Shown: piece by piece, positions 52,744 through 61,770 of the stretch | How the letters are laid out: each line of letters begins with the position of its first letter | Position numbering within the stretch: position 1 is the first letter of the stretch | From: PALSA-278 sp963760285 | GTDB lineage: Bacteria > Acidobacteriota > Terriglobia > Acidiferrales > UBA7541 | Assembly (NCBI GenBank): GCA_963760285.1 | Contig: CAVXCI010000001.1 | Coordinates: 2,170,001 to 2,234,000 of the forward strand | DNA: 64,000 bases | Reading direction: 5' to 3' | Position numbers and translations under genes: made by a program | The notes under the pieces: generated by a model | Told to the model about the DNA's origin: nothing | Databases searched by the model: none | What the model saw: the letters and a program-made list of their open reading frames with translations, nothing else

Positions 52744-52954
52744 GGTGAGTTTCCGCGCGTGGCTCGCGCGGGTTTCGTCACGCGCCACTATAGCCATGTG
52801 CGCCGAAGGCCGTCAATGCGCGGTAGCTGCTGTTGTGCAGACGCTTCTTACAGTGGCCAGGAACACGCCGCGGAAACTTTCACACCCTGTCCCGCTCCGC
52901 GCTCCGCTGGTGTATCCTGTTTCCCGTCGTTCCAGATATTTGCTGAGGTGAATC

Positions 52955-53941
52955 GTGAGCCGTCCCCGCATTCTTTCCACGCGCCCGCTCTTCGAAGCCG
53001 CGCGCCAACTTCTAGAGCATCACTTCGAAGTGCATTACTGGACCGCTCCCGAAGCCATCAGCCGCGCCGAGCTTCTTCGCCGTGTGGCGAACAAGGAAGG
53101 CCTCATCTGCCTGCTTACGGAAAAAGTGAACGAAGAATTGCTTGCCGCCGCGCCCGGCCTTCGCATCGCCGCCACTGTTTCCGTCGGCTTTGATCACATT
53201 GACGTCGCCGCCTGCACGCGCCATCGCGTCGTCGCCACGCATACGCCCGGCGTCCTCGATAACACCACCGCCGATTTTGCCTGGACGCTGCTGATGGCCA
53301 TCGCCCGCCGCGTAGTGGAAGGCGAAGCCTGGATGCGCGCCGGGACCTGGCCCGGCTGGGACCTGGATCAGCTTCTCGGCACGGACGTGCATGGGAAAAC
53401 GCTGGGTATTCTGGGCTTCGGCCGCATTGGGCGCGAAGTTGCCAAACGCTCGCGCGGGTTCAACATGCGCGTCCTGTATCACGACGCTTTCCGCGCGCCC
53501 GAAGAGGTCGAGCGCGAGCTCCATGCCGAATACGCGCCTCGGGAACGAGTCCTGGGTGAATCTGATTTCGTCAGCCTGCATGTCCCGTTGCTGCCCGAGA
53601 CGCGCCACCTGATTTCCGAAACCACGCTATCGCAGATGAAGCCCACGGCCTATCTTATCAATACTTCGCGCGGTCCCGTGGTGGACGAAGCTGCTCTTGC
53701 CGCCGCCCTCGATGCCGGAAAAATCGCCGGCGCGGCGCTGGACGTTTTTGAGAGTGAACCCAAGGTTCATCCCGGCCTGTTGAATCGCAATAACGTCGTC
53801 CTGACGCCGCACATCGCCAGCGCTTCAACGGAGACGCGCACCAAAATGGCGGTCATGGCTGCTAATAACGTCATCGCTCTCTTCGACGGCCATCGTCCAC
53901 CTAACGCCATCAATCCGGAAGTCCTGGATGGCAAGCCTTGA
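52955..53941 (+). CDS. D-2-hydroxyacid dehydrogenase (glyoxylate/hydroxypyruvate reductase-like)
   Basis: NAD(P)-dependent reductase of 328 residues that probably interconverts glyoxylate/glycolate or hydroxypyruvate/glycerate. The start is a GTG at 52955 behind GCTGAGGTG. Signature motifs are SVGFDHIDVAAC, NTTADFAWTLLMAIARRVVE, the nucleotide fold LGILGFGRIGREVAKRS, and the catalytic Arg, Glu and His in NTSRGPVVDEAAL, DVFESEPKVHP and LTPHIASASTETR. The TGA overlaps the ATG of the GlcG-like gene. It forms a plus-strand operon with GlcG and glycerate kinase. Confidence 0.88.
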   Translation: MSRPRILSTRPLFEAARQLLEHHFEVHYWTAPEAISRAELLRRVANKEGLICLLTEKVNEELLAAAPGLRIAATVSVGFDHIDVAACTRHRVVATHTPGVLDNTTADFAWTLLMAIARRVVEGEAWMRAGTWPGWDLDQLLGTDVHGKTLGILGFGRIGREVAKRSRGFNMRVLYHDAFRAPEEVERELHAEYAPRERVLGESDFVSLHVPLLPETRHLISETTLSQMKPTAYLINTSRGPVVDEAALAAALDAGKIAGAALDVFESEPKVHPGLLNRNNVVLTPHIASASTETRTKMAVMAANNVIALFDGHRPPNAINPEVLDGKP

Positions 53942-54396
53942 TGCCCGCGCGAGATGTCGCCATGCCGCTGATCACCCGCAATAATTCGAAATTGACTCTC
54001 GAGGGGGCGCGCGCGGTTCTGGCCGCAGCCGAGCGCCGCTCTTTGGAAATCGCCTGTCCCATGAACATCGCGGTGATGGATGATGGCGGACATCTGTTGG
54101 CCTTCGTCCGTATGGACGGCGCGAAGCCTTCTTCCATTGAAATTGCCATGGTCAAGGCTCGCGCGGCAGCCGTGCGTCGCTCCGCCACGGGCGCTGCGCA
54201 ATCCGCCGGTGTGGCAAACCCGACTCTCTCTCTTGGTCTGGCCATCGCCAACCCCTCGCAGCAGATTCCGATTCGCGGCGGAGTGCTCCTCGTTGTCGAC
54301 GGCCAGGTTGTCGGCGCCGTCGGCGTCAGTGCTGGTTCGGAAGATCAGGACGTGGAAGTCGCCCTCGCGGGCGCGGCAGCGTTGGAAAAGGCGTGA
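53941..54396 (+). CDS. GlcG/HbpS-family heme-binding-like protein
   Basis: Small protein of 151 residues in the GlcG/HbpS (DUF336) family, often encoded with glycolate oxidase genes but of unclear biochemical role. The ATG at 53941 overlaps the previous stop. Landmarks are LTLEGARAVLAAAERRSLEI, MNIAVMDDGGHLLAFVRMDG, IEIAMVKARAAAVRRSATGA, IPIRGGVLLVVDGQVVGAVG and GSEDQDVEVALAGAAAL, matching the family end to end. The next gene overlaps its stop by four bases. Confidence 0.87.
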   Translation: MPARDVAMPLITRNNSKLTLEGARAVLAAAERRSLEIACPMNIAVMDDGGHLLAFVRMDGAKPSSIEIAMVKARAAAVRRSATGAAQSAGVANPTLSLGLAIANPSQQIPIRGGVLLVVDGQVVGAVGVSAGSEDQDVEVALAGAAALEKA

Positions 54397-55718
54397 CGCT
54401 GACCGCGCATCTCCGCGGCAAATCCGCGGCCCGCTGGATTTTTCAGGAGACGCTGAAAGCCATTGACCTGCCTGGCGCCTTGGCGCGCTGCGTCGAGCGA
54501 AGTGACAATCGCATTCGCTGCGGCAGCTCCACCGCGGACCTCTCCGCATTCCGCGAAATTCTCGCCATCGCCATTGGCAAGGCTGCCGCGCCCATGGCCT
54601 CTGCTTTTAACGCCATTCTCGCACCGGATTTCCAGGTGGAAGGAATCCTCGCCGCTCCCGTTGCGCCGTCGAGGACTCTGCCGGGCTGGCAGGTTTTTGC
54701 CGGGGGACATCCCATTCCCAACGCAGAAAGTTTTCGCGCTGGCCGCGCCATTCTGGATTGCGTCTCTCGCGCTGACGAGCGCACGCTGACTGTTTGTCTG
54801 CTTTCCGGCGGCGGTTCCGCGCTGGCCGAATTTCCTTTGCATGCGGAAATTTCACTCTCCGATTTTCAGCAGTTGAACCAAGCGCTAATCACCTGCGGTG
54901 CTCCCATCGAAGAGATCAACGCAGTCCGCAAGCATCTCTCCGCGCTAAAGGGAGGCCGTCTGGCCGCGGCTGCGCCTCGCGCCACAAAATTCACGTATGG
55001 CGTTTCGGACGTTCCTCCCGGCCACGAATCCGCGCTGGCTTCTGGTCCCACGCTGCCCGATCCCACCACGGTTGCCGATGCCGTGCGCGTGATTGACGAA
55101 TATGACCTGCGCGAAAATCTCCCGCCATCCATTCGGAATATCTTTGACAAGAACGCTCTCCGCGAAACGCCCAAGCCCGGCGATCCCGCATTTGCCCATG
55201 CGCGTTTTCAGCTCGTTCTCGGCCATCACGAACTAACTCACGCCGCGCATCACGCCGCCGAATGTCTCGGTTACATGACTATTTGCGATGATGCCACCGA
55301 CGGCTGGCCGCTCGGCAAAGCAGCGGACTATTTGCTTGGCTCCCTGGCGCGCCTTCGCGCCGCCAATCCTGCTCGGCCCGTTTGTGTTATCGCCGACGGC
55401 GAAGTCAGCAGCCCGGTCACCGGGAAGGGAATTGGCGGGCGCAATTCCGCGCTGGTTTTGGAATTCGTGGAGAAAATTACCGGTTCATCCATCGTGGTGC
55501 TCAGTGCCGGAACTGACGGGATAGATGGAAACAGCCCCGCGGCGGGCGCAGTGGCGGACGGCGGAACTCTTGCGCGAGCAAAAAGTGCTAATTTGTCGCC
55601 GGGTGATTTCTCAGCGCATAGCGACGCCTACAATTTCTTTCGCCATCTCGGCGACACCATCGAGACCGGGCCCACCGGCAACAATCTGCGCGACCTGCGC
55701 ATCCTGCTTTCCGAATGA
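54393..55718 (+). CDS. Glycerate 2-kinase (MOFRL/GckA type)
   Basis: Phosphorylates glycerate to 2-phosphoglycerate, feeding lower glycolysis. The GTG start overlaps the previous stop. The N-terminal DUF4147-type domain shows IAIGKAAAPMASAFNAI, VFAGGHPIPNAESFRAGRAI and CLLSGGGSALAEFPL, plus NAVRKHLSALKGGRLAAAA and YGVSDVPPGHESALASGPTL. The MOFRL domain ends with CVIADGEVSSPVTGKGIGGR, SAGTDGIDGNSPAAGAVADG and HSDAYNFF. The length of 441 residues is normal. It completes a glycolate-glyoxylate-glycerate route with its neighbours. Confidence 0.9.
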   Translation: MTLTAHLRGKSAARWIFQETLKAIDLPGALARCVERSDNRIRCGSSTADLSAFREILAIAIGKAAAPMASAFNAILAPDFQVEGILAAPVAPSRTLPGWQVFAGGHPIPNAESFRAGRAILDCVSRADERTLTVCLLSGGGSALAEFPLHAEISLSDFQQLNQALITCGAPIEEINAVRKHLSALKGGRLAAAAPRATKFTYGVSDVPPGHESALASGPTLPDPTTVADAVRVIDEYDLRENLPPSIRNIFDKNALRETPKPGDPAFAHARFQLVLGHHELTHAAHHAAECLGYMTICDDATDGWPLGKAADYLLGSLARLRAANPARPVCVIADGEVSSPVTGKGIGGRNSALVLEFVEKITGSSIVVLSAGTDGIDGNSPAAGAVADGGTLARAKSANLSPGDFSAHSDAYNFFRHLGDTIETGPTGNNLRDLRILLSE

Positions 55719-55741
55719 GCGCGCGCGCATAATCCCGCCGC

Positions 55742-55756
55742 CGCGGCATCGCCGCG
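55742..55756. terminator. GC-rich hairpin between convergent genes
   Basis: CGCGGC (55742-55747) and GCCGCG (55751-55756) form a 6-bp stem with loop ATC. It lies 24 bases after the glycerate kinase stop and about 100 bases before the end of the convergent peptidase gene. It is short and lacks a T run. Confidence 0.3.
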
Positions 55757-55859
55757 CGCAAATTGCCTGCTCAATTATTTTGTGAAACTGGGCCGCGAAG
55801 AGTTTTCCTCCACATCTCGTCGTGAAAAATCGCGACTATCTTTGCATCAGAGAAGAGAT

Positions 55860-58484
55860 TCAATTCTTTCCCCCGCTGGCTTCCATTTTCTTCAGCCGGT
55901 CGTTCATTTCTGTAACCTGCTTTTGCAGCGACTGAATCGCGTTCAATACGTCCGCGTTGCTGGTTTCAGCCGGCTTTTCGGCCGCAGGTGCGCCGCGTCC
56001 CCCACGCGCGCCAAAACCCATCTCCGTTGGCTTGCCTTGTTTCAGGTTGTCAATCATCGGCTGCAACATTCCGCGCATTCCGATGGGCATGGAATCGCTC
56101 TTGGCATATGCTTCCACGGCCGGCGCGGAATCCTTGTCGCCGCGAGCCGCCAGCGCAAACAGCGCCGCCCGCTGGACATCCAGGCGCCGCTCCTGCAGGC
56201 AGGCCACCAGCAGACTGGTGATCTCCTTGTTTTTCAAATCCAGCTTGGCGAGTCCGGAGATGGCTGGCGCTCGCGACGTCAACGGTTTGCCCGGCGCGGC
56301 CCATGTTTGCAGAATTGGCGCCGCCTTGTCGTTTCCTGAATCGCCAAACCCCCGCAGCGCCGCATTCCGCAGCACGTCATCAGGAGAATCGGAGTTCACC
56401 GCCTTTTCCAGAATGTCGAACGCGCCCGGCGCCTTCATCGTTCCGAGCGCTTCAAGGGCTGCCGCGCGCACGCGCCACGACTTGTCGCTGGCTGAGACGT
56501 CCTGCAATTTTTGTGCCAGCGCGGCGTCGGACGGGAACGTGCCCAGGTCCTCCACCGCCGTCTGCCTCACCCACGGCCATGGGTCCGCTAGTGACGCCAC
56601 AACTTGCTTCTGCGATTCTGCGCCGCCAATTTTCCCCAGCGAATGAATGGCCTCCTCGCGCACGCCCCAGAACGCGTCGCCTTGCGCGGCTGCCCCCAGC
56701 GCGGCTACAACTTTGGGATTGTCCTTCACCTCTCCCAACGCCACGGCCGCGTCGGCGCGGTCAGGGACAGTTTCCGCATGTTTCAACTGGTACATCAATT
56801 CCTCGGGGACCTTCTTGAACTCCACGGATTTCAGAATGGCGCTGTCCTTGTCGAAAATCACCATCAGCGGCATGCCATCCAGCTTGAAAGTGAACGTCTC
56901 CTCCGCCTTTTCCACGTTGATCGGAAATGTCGTCTGCCCGTTGGACGTGCCCACTTCCACCACGATGGGTACGCGGAACAGACCCACCCGCTTTTCGACC
57001 TTCTGCGTCTGCTTCACGGTCATTTTCAGTTCGTGTGTTGACGCGTTATATTCGTCGCTCACTTCGAACTTCGGCGCTCCCGCGTCAAACACCCACTGAT
57101 GGAAAAATTCGTCCACGCTGGTACCGCTGGTTTCTTCGATGGCTTTCACCAGGTCTGAGGTGGCGACGTTCTTATAGCGGTTGGTATCGAGGTAAACTTT
57201 CAAGCTTCCGAAAAAATTGTCGTCGCCCAGCTGTTCGCGCAACATGCGCAACACCAAGCCGCCTTTCGTGTAGATATTCCCCGAAGCTTCCAGAGAATCG
57301 GACAGGCTGTAATTCACAATCGGTATCGTGAACAGCCGTTCCTGGCGCATCCATCCGCGCGCGTCGCGCCAGAACTCGTAATCCACCGCGTCTTTTCCGT
57401 AATGCGCTTCGTTCCAGTAATGCTCGAAGTACGTCGCGAACCCTTCGTTCAGCCACAGGTCCGCCCAGTCTTTGCAGGTGACCAGATCGCCGAACCACTG
57501 GTGCGCCATTTCGTGGGAAATCAGTGAATCCGCGCCTTCCGGCGTTTCTCCCACCATCGCGGGATTCACCAGGCTGCGCGTGGTTAACGTCGTTGCGCTG
57601 GCGTTTTCCATTCCGCCTACCACGAATTCATCCACCGCCGATTGTGCGTACTTTGCCCAAGGATAGCGCACGTCCAGCCGGTCCGAAAACGCGCTGAGCA
57701 TATCCGGCGTGCGCACGAACGTGGGCGGAATCGTGTCGCCGCGGCCCTGCGGAACCAGATAATTCACAGGCATGGTTCGCCATTCCGCGTTTTTTTGGTC
57801 AAACTCTCCGGCCACCACGGAAATCAGATACGTGGCGATGGGTTCGGACTGTTTCCAGTCCCAGGTCTTTGTTCCATCCTTCTCCGTTTTCACGCCCAGC
57901 AATTTTCCGTTGGAAATCGTCACCCAGCTCGACGGCACGGTCATCAGCATCTCCGACGTGGTGCGGTTGTTAGGGTAGTCGTAAATCGGGATGTAATAAT
58001 GCGTATCCTCGTCTTCGCCCTGTGACCAAATTTCTATTGGCTGCTTGGGGTAATCCTTGTCCGGAAGGATGAAATACAGCCCGCGCTTGGGGAAGCCGTG
58101 ATAGCGGATGAACACCGTGTGCTGATCGCCGCGCTTTGCCGGCTCGGGTAGCGTCACTATCAATCTTTCTGAGCACGGCGAGGATTCCGCGGGTTTCCCG
58201 TCCAGTGTCACCTGGTCAATGGTCAATTCGGAGCAATCGAACGTCAGCGTCCTAATTCCCGGGCGAATCACCGTCAGCGAGTGCGTCACTTCACCCAGCA
58301 CTTCGCGGTGAACCGTGTCAAAACTCAGGTGGATTCTCACGTTCTTTAGGTCGTATTCCTTGGTTCGCGAATACGGGCTCACTGCCCGTCCCGGCGCCGC
58401 CCATAACAGCAGCCCCAGCAACACACCGCCCAGCCCTGCCCATTTCCATACTTCCACGCCAGCGGGACGCAGTGACTTTCTCAT
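55860..58484 (-). CDS. M1-family metallopeptidase with HEAT repeats and C-terminal coiled coil
   Basis: Exported zinc aminopeptidase of 874 residues. The ATG at 58484 has GAGGGGAG seven bases upstream, and a signal sequence follows (GLGGVLLGLLLWAAPGRA). The M1 domain has an N-terminal beta-saddle (residues 30-230), the substrate loop GGMENASATTLTTR and the zinc site HEMAHQWFGDL with the third ligand in LWLNEGFATYFEHYW. Residues about 590-830 are HEAT repeats (VVAALGAAAQGDAFWGVREE, WPWVRQTAVEDLGTFPSDAA, SWRVRAAALEALGTM). The tail has a Gly/Pro-rich linker and the coiled coil VLNAIQSLQKQVTEMNDRLK. Substrate unknown. Confidence 0.87.
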   Translation of the reverse strand: MRKSLRPAGVEVWKWAGLGGVLLGLLLWAAPGRAVSPYSRTKEYDLKNVRIHLSFDTVHREVLGEVTHSLTVIRPGIRTLTFDCSELTIDQVTLDGKPAESSPCSERLIVTLPEPAKRGDQHTVFIRYHGFPKRGLYFILPDKDYPKQPIEIWSQGEDEDTHYYIPIYDYPNNRTTSEMLMTVPSSWVTISNGKLLGVKTEKDGTKTWDWKQSEPIATYLISVVAGEFDQKNAEWRTMPVNYLVPQGRGDTIPPTFVRTPDMLSAFSDRLDVRYPWAKYAQSAVDEFVVGGMENASATTLTTRSLVNPAMVGETPEGADSLISHEMAHQWFGDLVTCKDWADLWLNEGFATYFEHYWNEAHYGKDAVDYEFWRDARGWMRQERLFTIPIVNYSLSDSLEASGNIYTKGGLVLRMLREQLGDDNFFGSLKVYLDTNRYKNVATSDLVKAIEETSGTSVDEFFHQWVFDAGAPKFEVSDEYNASTHELKMTVKQTQKVEKRVGLFRVPIVVEVGTSNGQTTFPINVEKAEETFTFKLDGMPLMVIFDKDSAILKSVEFKKVPEELMYQLKHAETVPDRADAAVALGEVKDNPKVVAALGAAAQGDAFWGVREEAIHSLGKIGGAESQKQVVASLADPWPWVRQTAVEDLGTFPSDAALAQKLQDVSASDKSWRVRAAALEALGTMKAPGAFDILEKAVNSDSPDDVLRNAALRGFGDSGNDKAAPILQTWAAPGKPLTSRAPAISGLAKLDLKNKEITSLLVACLQERRLDVQRAALFALAARGDKDSAPAVEAYAKSDSMPIGMRGMLQPMIDNLKQGKPTEMGFGARGGRGAPAAEKPAETSNADVLNAIQSLQKQVTEMNDRLKKMEASGGKN

Positions 58485-58596
58485 GATTCTCCCCTCCTCG
58501 AATCTGAACACCTGGAATTTGACTGAGTTGAATCGCAGCCAGCCGCACACCGTACGCAGGTTGCCCCGTAGTGTAACGGCCCGCCCGGTATTTTTG

Positions 58597-59390
58597 TTAC
58601 ATCAAACTCTTTACTAGGCCGCCGTCCACGGCAATCGTCGTTCCGTTGATGTAACTCGCCCGCTCCGACGCCAGAAACGCCACCATGGCCGCGAATTCCT
58701 CCGGCTGCCCCAGCCGTCTCAGCGGCACTTCCGCGCTCATGCGCTTGTAAACTTCCTCCAGCGAGATTTCCTCGGCCCGCCCTCGTTTTTCCGCCAGCTC
58801 TTCCAGCCGATCCGTCAACGTATAGCCGGGGCAGACGTTGTTCACCGTTATTCCATACTGTCCGAATTCGTTGGCTAGCGTCCGCGCCATGCCCGTCACC
58901 GCAGCGCGCAACGAATTCGAGAGGATCAGCCCGTCAATGGGCTGCTTGACGGAGACCGACGTAATCGTTATCAGCCTTCCCCAGCGTCGCGCCTGCATCC
59001 GCGGCAGCACCTCCCGCGCAAAATAGACCGCGCTCAGCAGTGTCAATTGCACTGCCGCGCGCCATTCTTCCAGTGATATATCCAGGAACTGTTTCGACGG
59101 CGGCCCTCCCGCGTTGGTCACGCAAATATCCACATGTCCAAATCGGTCCTCTACCGCCTCCACGAAGCTCTTCACCGCCGTGGGGTCCGTTACATCCAGC
59201 GCCTGCCAGAAAATCTCCCGTCCGCTTGCCGCGCCAATGTCCTTTGCCGTCTGCTCCAGCCGCGGAGCAGTCCGCGCGCAGATGGCCACATCCGCGCCCT
59301 CGCGGGCCATCTCCGCCGCCACCGCCCGGCCCAGCCCCGTGCTGGCCGCGGCCACGATTGACGTTTTGCCTTTCAGTCCCAAATCCATTT
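58597..59390 (-). CDS. Short-chain dehydrogenase/reductase (FabG-like)
   Basis: SDR of 264 residues from the ATG at 59390 (MDLGLKGKTSIVAAASTGLG). The usual TGxxxGxG motif reads AASTGLGRA. Other landmarks are NAGGPPSKQF, catalytic Ser in TITSVSVKQPI, and a closing GTTIAVDGG. The normal YxxxK motif appears altered: in SNSLRAAVTGMARTL the position usually filled by Tyr is Ser/Asn and the Lys is Arg. This is the pattern of the 3-ketoacyl-ACP-reductase-like 'ketoreductase' subgroup, so activity is uncertain. It is 51 bases from the cupin gene on the same strand. Confidence 0.8.
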
Positions 59391-59441
59391 TGTGGGCTCG
59401 CTGCCTGGGCCGGCGTCCCATTTGCCGCCGGAGAATTCGGT

Positions 59442-59804
59442 TCAGCGTTTCGGTGTGCCTCGCAGATAACCGTCTTCCTTAAGTATCCAGTCTTCGCGCC
59501 GAGGCGAGAAAACGTCCAGGTCTTCGGTGTCTTCCAGCGCTTCCGCTGCGTGCGCCACGTTTGACGGTATGAACAGAATTTCGCCCGCGCGAATCACCAC
59601 TTCCCGGTCGTCAAATATAAACTTCAGTGCCCCGGAAAGAACCATGGAAAATTGTTCACTGTTGTGCGCGTGGCGCTGAACCTTTGTGCCTCGTTTCAGC
59701 AAAAAGCGCGCCAGCGTTGAGTGGTCCCCGCTGAACATTTGTCTCGAAATCGTCGGGCTGAGGTCTTCGCTCGCTAACTTGTCCCAGGACGTCACTTGAA
59801 TCAT
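59442..59804 (-). CDS. Small cupin-domain protein
   Basis: Single-domain cupin of 120 residues. I use the ATG at 59804 (MIQVTSWDKLASEDLSPTIS). The metal site motifs are RHAHNSEQFSMVLSGALKF (G-x-H-x-H-E type, with Asn-Ser-Glu) and GEILFIPSNVAHAAEALEDT. Such proteins bind small ligands or act as regulators or isomerases; no specific function can be given. It may form a two-gene operon with the downstream SDR. Confidence 0.8.
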   Translation of the reverse strand: MIQVTSWDKLASEDLSPTISRQMFSGDHSTLARFLLKRGTKVQRHAHNSEQFSMVLSGALKFIFDDREVVIRAGEILFIPSNVAHAAEALEDTEDLDVFSPRREDWILKEDGYLRGTPKR

Positions 59805-59928
59805 GGTTTGTTCGCTCCGCGATGGCATCGTCCACCCAAACCCGCCGTGCGTCAACCACATGTCGTGGGCTGCGGCGCTGGCGGAGCAAACTGTCCTGGC
59901 CTATGATGCACGCGAGGAATCCAGCCGC

Positions 59929-60540
59929 ATGAACGCTCTATCGCTGTTCAAGATTCTCGCTGCGCTGGTCCTTTTTCTGCAATTGCCCGTTCCGGTTTAC
60001 TGGTTCGTCGTCCATCCACCGTCGAGATTTTTCCGTGGCCACAAAGTCGCTGCTCTGATTTTCGCCGCGATCTTCGCTTGGGTGTCTGGCGCGGCATTCT
60101 TGTATTGGACTCGCGACTATCTCTTCGCTCCGCAAATTCACCGCCTGGGTCTGCTTTTCGGCCTGGGATTCATCGCCGTGGAAATCATCCTGTTCTTCCT
60201 CGCCAAACGTGACCTGGGCGCCGCTCGTCTCATCGGCGCCACGGAACTATCCGGCGGCGGGGAGATCATCGCCACGGGCGTCTATGCACGCATTCGCAAT
60301 CCGCGCTATCTCGGTTCGTTTTTCGCTATTATTGGCGCATGCCTGATTGCGGCAACGCGCTGGATGTGGGTCACCGCCGCCGTTTGGTGCCTGCTGATGT
60401 TCGCCGCGATTTTATTGGAGGAGCGCGAAATGCGCACGCGATTCGGAGCGGTTTTTGACGAGTACTGCCGGCGCGTTCCGCGGTTCATTCCGCGGTTTTC
60501 TTCGCCCGCGACCTCAGAAACATCGCGGACTGCGCCATGA
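59929..60540 (+). CDS. Isoprenylcysteine carboxyl methyltransferase-like membrane protein
   Basis: Integral membrane protein of 203 residues with about five hydrophobic helices (ILAALVLFLQLPVPVYWFVV, VAALIFAAIFAWVSGAAFLY, LGLLFGLGFIAVEIILFFLA, YLGSFFAIIGACLIAA, MWVTAAVWCLLMFAAILLEE). The C-terminal pattern GVYARIRNPRYLGSF and EEREMRTRFGAVFDEYCRRV is typical of the ICMT/phospholipid methyltransferase (PEMT) group that uses S-adenosylmethionine. The ATG at 59929 is chosen since the frame upstream overlaps the divergent cupin gene. The next gene overlaps its stop by four bases. Confidence 0.78.
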   Translation: MNALSLFKILAALVLFLQLPVPVYWFVVHPPSRFFRGHKVAALIFAAIFAWVSGAAFLYWTRDYLFAPQIHRLGLLFGLGFIAVEIILFFLAKRDLGAARLIGATELSGGGEIIATGVYARIRNPRYLGSFFAIIGACLIAATRWMWVTAAVWCLLMFAAILLEEREMRTRFGAVFDEYCRRVPRFIPRFSSPATSETSRTAP

Positions 60541-61373
60541 AGCTTCTCCCACCCGCTTCCGTCATCATCGTTTCTTATAATGACTTGGAGATTCTGCCAT
60601 CCACACTCGCCGCGCTCGTCCGCCAGACCCGTCACAATTTCGAAATCGTCATCGCTGACGACGGCTCCCACCAGGACTATGGCCCCGTCCTCCGCACCTG
60701 GGCACCGCGCTTCGCACATGGCATTCACCATGTCTGGCACCCCGATTCCGGTTTTCGCCGCGCGCGCATCATCAACCGCGCCATCTCTGTCAGCCGGTTC
60801 GACCGCGTCATCTTCATGGACGCGGACTGCCTCCCGCATCGCGAGTTTGTCTACAATCACGCCCGCTATCTCGAGCCCGGTGTAGGGATCACCGGACGCC
60901 GCACGCATGTCAGCCGCGAAGCCATTCGCGCACCGGAAGAAATCCTCGCCCGTGGCCTGGGACTGAATCCTCTGCGCCTTGCGGCTCTTCGCATGAAGGG
61001 GAAGGCCCGCGTCATCGAACACGGCTTCGTTTCTCCCTTGCTCTATGAAGCTTCCTATAATGCGCTTCTCGGTAGCAATCATTCCGTCTGGAAAGAAAAT
61101 ATTCTCAGCGTTAACGGTTACAATGAAGAATACGTGGGCTACGGCTGGGAGGATTGCGATTTTGAGTTTCGCCTGCAGGTGGCCGGCGTGAGTTTCCGCA
61201 ATCTGCGCAACAAGGTGGTCCAGTATCACGTGATGCACGCGCGGCGCGCGGAGGAAAACGATCACAACCTCCGGCTATTTGAGCGCACGGTTGCCTCGGG
61301 AACGCGGCGCGCTGCCCGTGGCCTCGCCGAAATCCAGCCGGACGATTTCCGCCACACGCACTACGGAAACTGA
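60537..61373 (+). CDS. Glycosyltransferase family 2 (galactosyltransferase-like)
   Basis: GT-A glycosyltransferase of 278 residues outside the main polysaccharide cluster. The ATG overlaps the preceding stop (ATGA). It opens ASVIIVSYNDLEILPSTLAA, with IVIADDGSHQDYGP and the metal motif RVIFMDADCLPH. The C-terminal segment NGYNEEYVGYGWEDCDFEFR is the GYxxEDxDF motif of N-terminal galactosyltransferase-like GT2s that modify glycans. No signal peptide or membrane helix is seen. It is followed immediately, at 61374, by a small membrane protein. Confidence 0.85.
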   Translation: MKLLPPASVIIVSYNDLEILPSTLAALVRQTRHNFEIVIADDGSHQDYGPVLRTWAPRFAHGIHHVWHPDSGFRRARIINRAISVSRFDRVIFMDADCLPHREFVYNHARYLEPGVGITGRRTHVSREAIRAPEEILARGLGLNPLRLAALRMKGKARVIEHGFVSPLLYEASYNALLGSNHSVWKENILSVNGYNEEYVGYGWEDCDFEFRLQVAGVSFRNLRNKVVQYHVMHARRAEENDHNLRLFERTVASGTRRAARGLAEIQPDDFRHTHYGN

Positions 61374-61691
61374 ATGACCACCGACCTTCCCGTCTGGCAG
61401 CCATTCCGACGCATCACTCTTTATTACGTTGTTGCGCTGGTCATGGATGTGCTCATGATCTTCATCGCCCTCCTGGTGGGCATTGTCACCGTCCATCGCG
61501 CCGGAGCGTTCACCGTCGTTGCCGTGATATTCATTTTATGGTCCGTGCCGCTGTTTATCGCCACGCGACGCTTTGCCGCGTGGCCATGCCCGCGCTGCTG
61601 CCATCCTTTTGTGGGGTTTCGCGGCTTGCTGCGCGTTCTTCCCGTGAAGTGCTCCCATTGCGGCCAGCGGGTATTCGCTGATATTGACTAA
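61374..61691 (+). CDS. Small membrane protein with C-terminal zinc ribbon
   Basis: Protein of 105 residues with two transmembrane helices (YYVVALVMDVLMIFIALLVG, FTVVAVIFILWSVPLFIA) followed by a likely zinc ribbon, CPRCCHPF and CSHCGQ, on the last 40 residues. I do not recognise a named family. It starts directly at the stop of the GT2 gene and probably shares its transcript. The ribbon may bind zinc or recruit a partner to the membrane; that is inference. Confidence 0.68.
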   Translation: MTTDLPVWQPFRRITLYYVVALVMDVLMIFIALLVGIVTVHRAGAFTVVAVIFILWSVPLFIATRRFAAWPCPRCCHPFVGFRGLLRVLPVKCSHCGQRVFADID

Positions 61692-61770
61692 CGTCGCGTC
61701 TGCCAACACGATTGGCGATTGCGCATCATGGCGCGGAATGGTACAAATCGGCTGTCGCCGAGGAGGTTGT

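Noticed and set aside
52261..53193. Plus-strand frame of 310 codons across glcD and the hydroxyacid dehydrogenase start
   Set aside because: Overlaps two well-supported genes and has an Arg/Ser-rich shadow composition.
60306..61265. Minus-strand frame of 319 codons under the GT2 gene
   Set aside because: The plus strand has DxD and GYxxEDxDF motifs; the minus frame has no recognisable domain.
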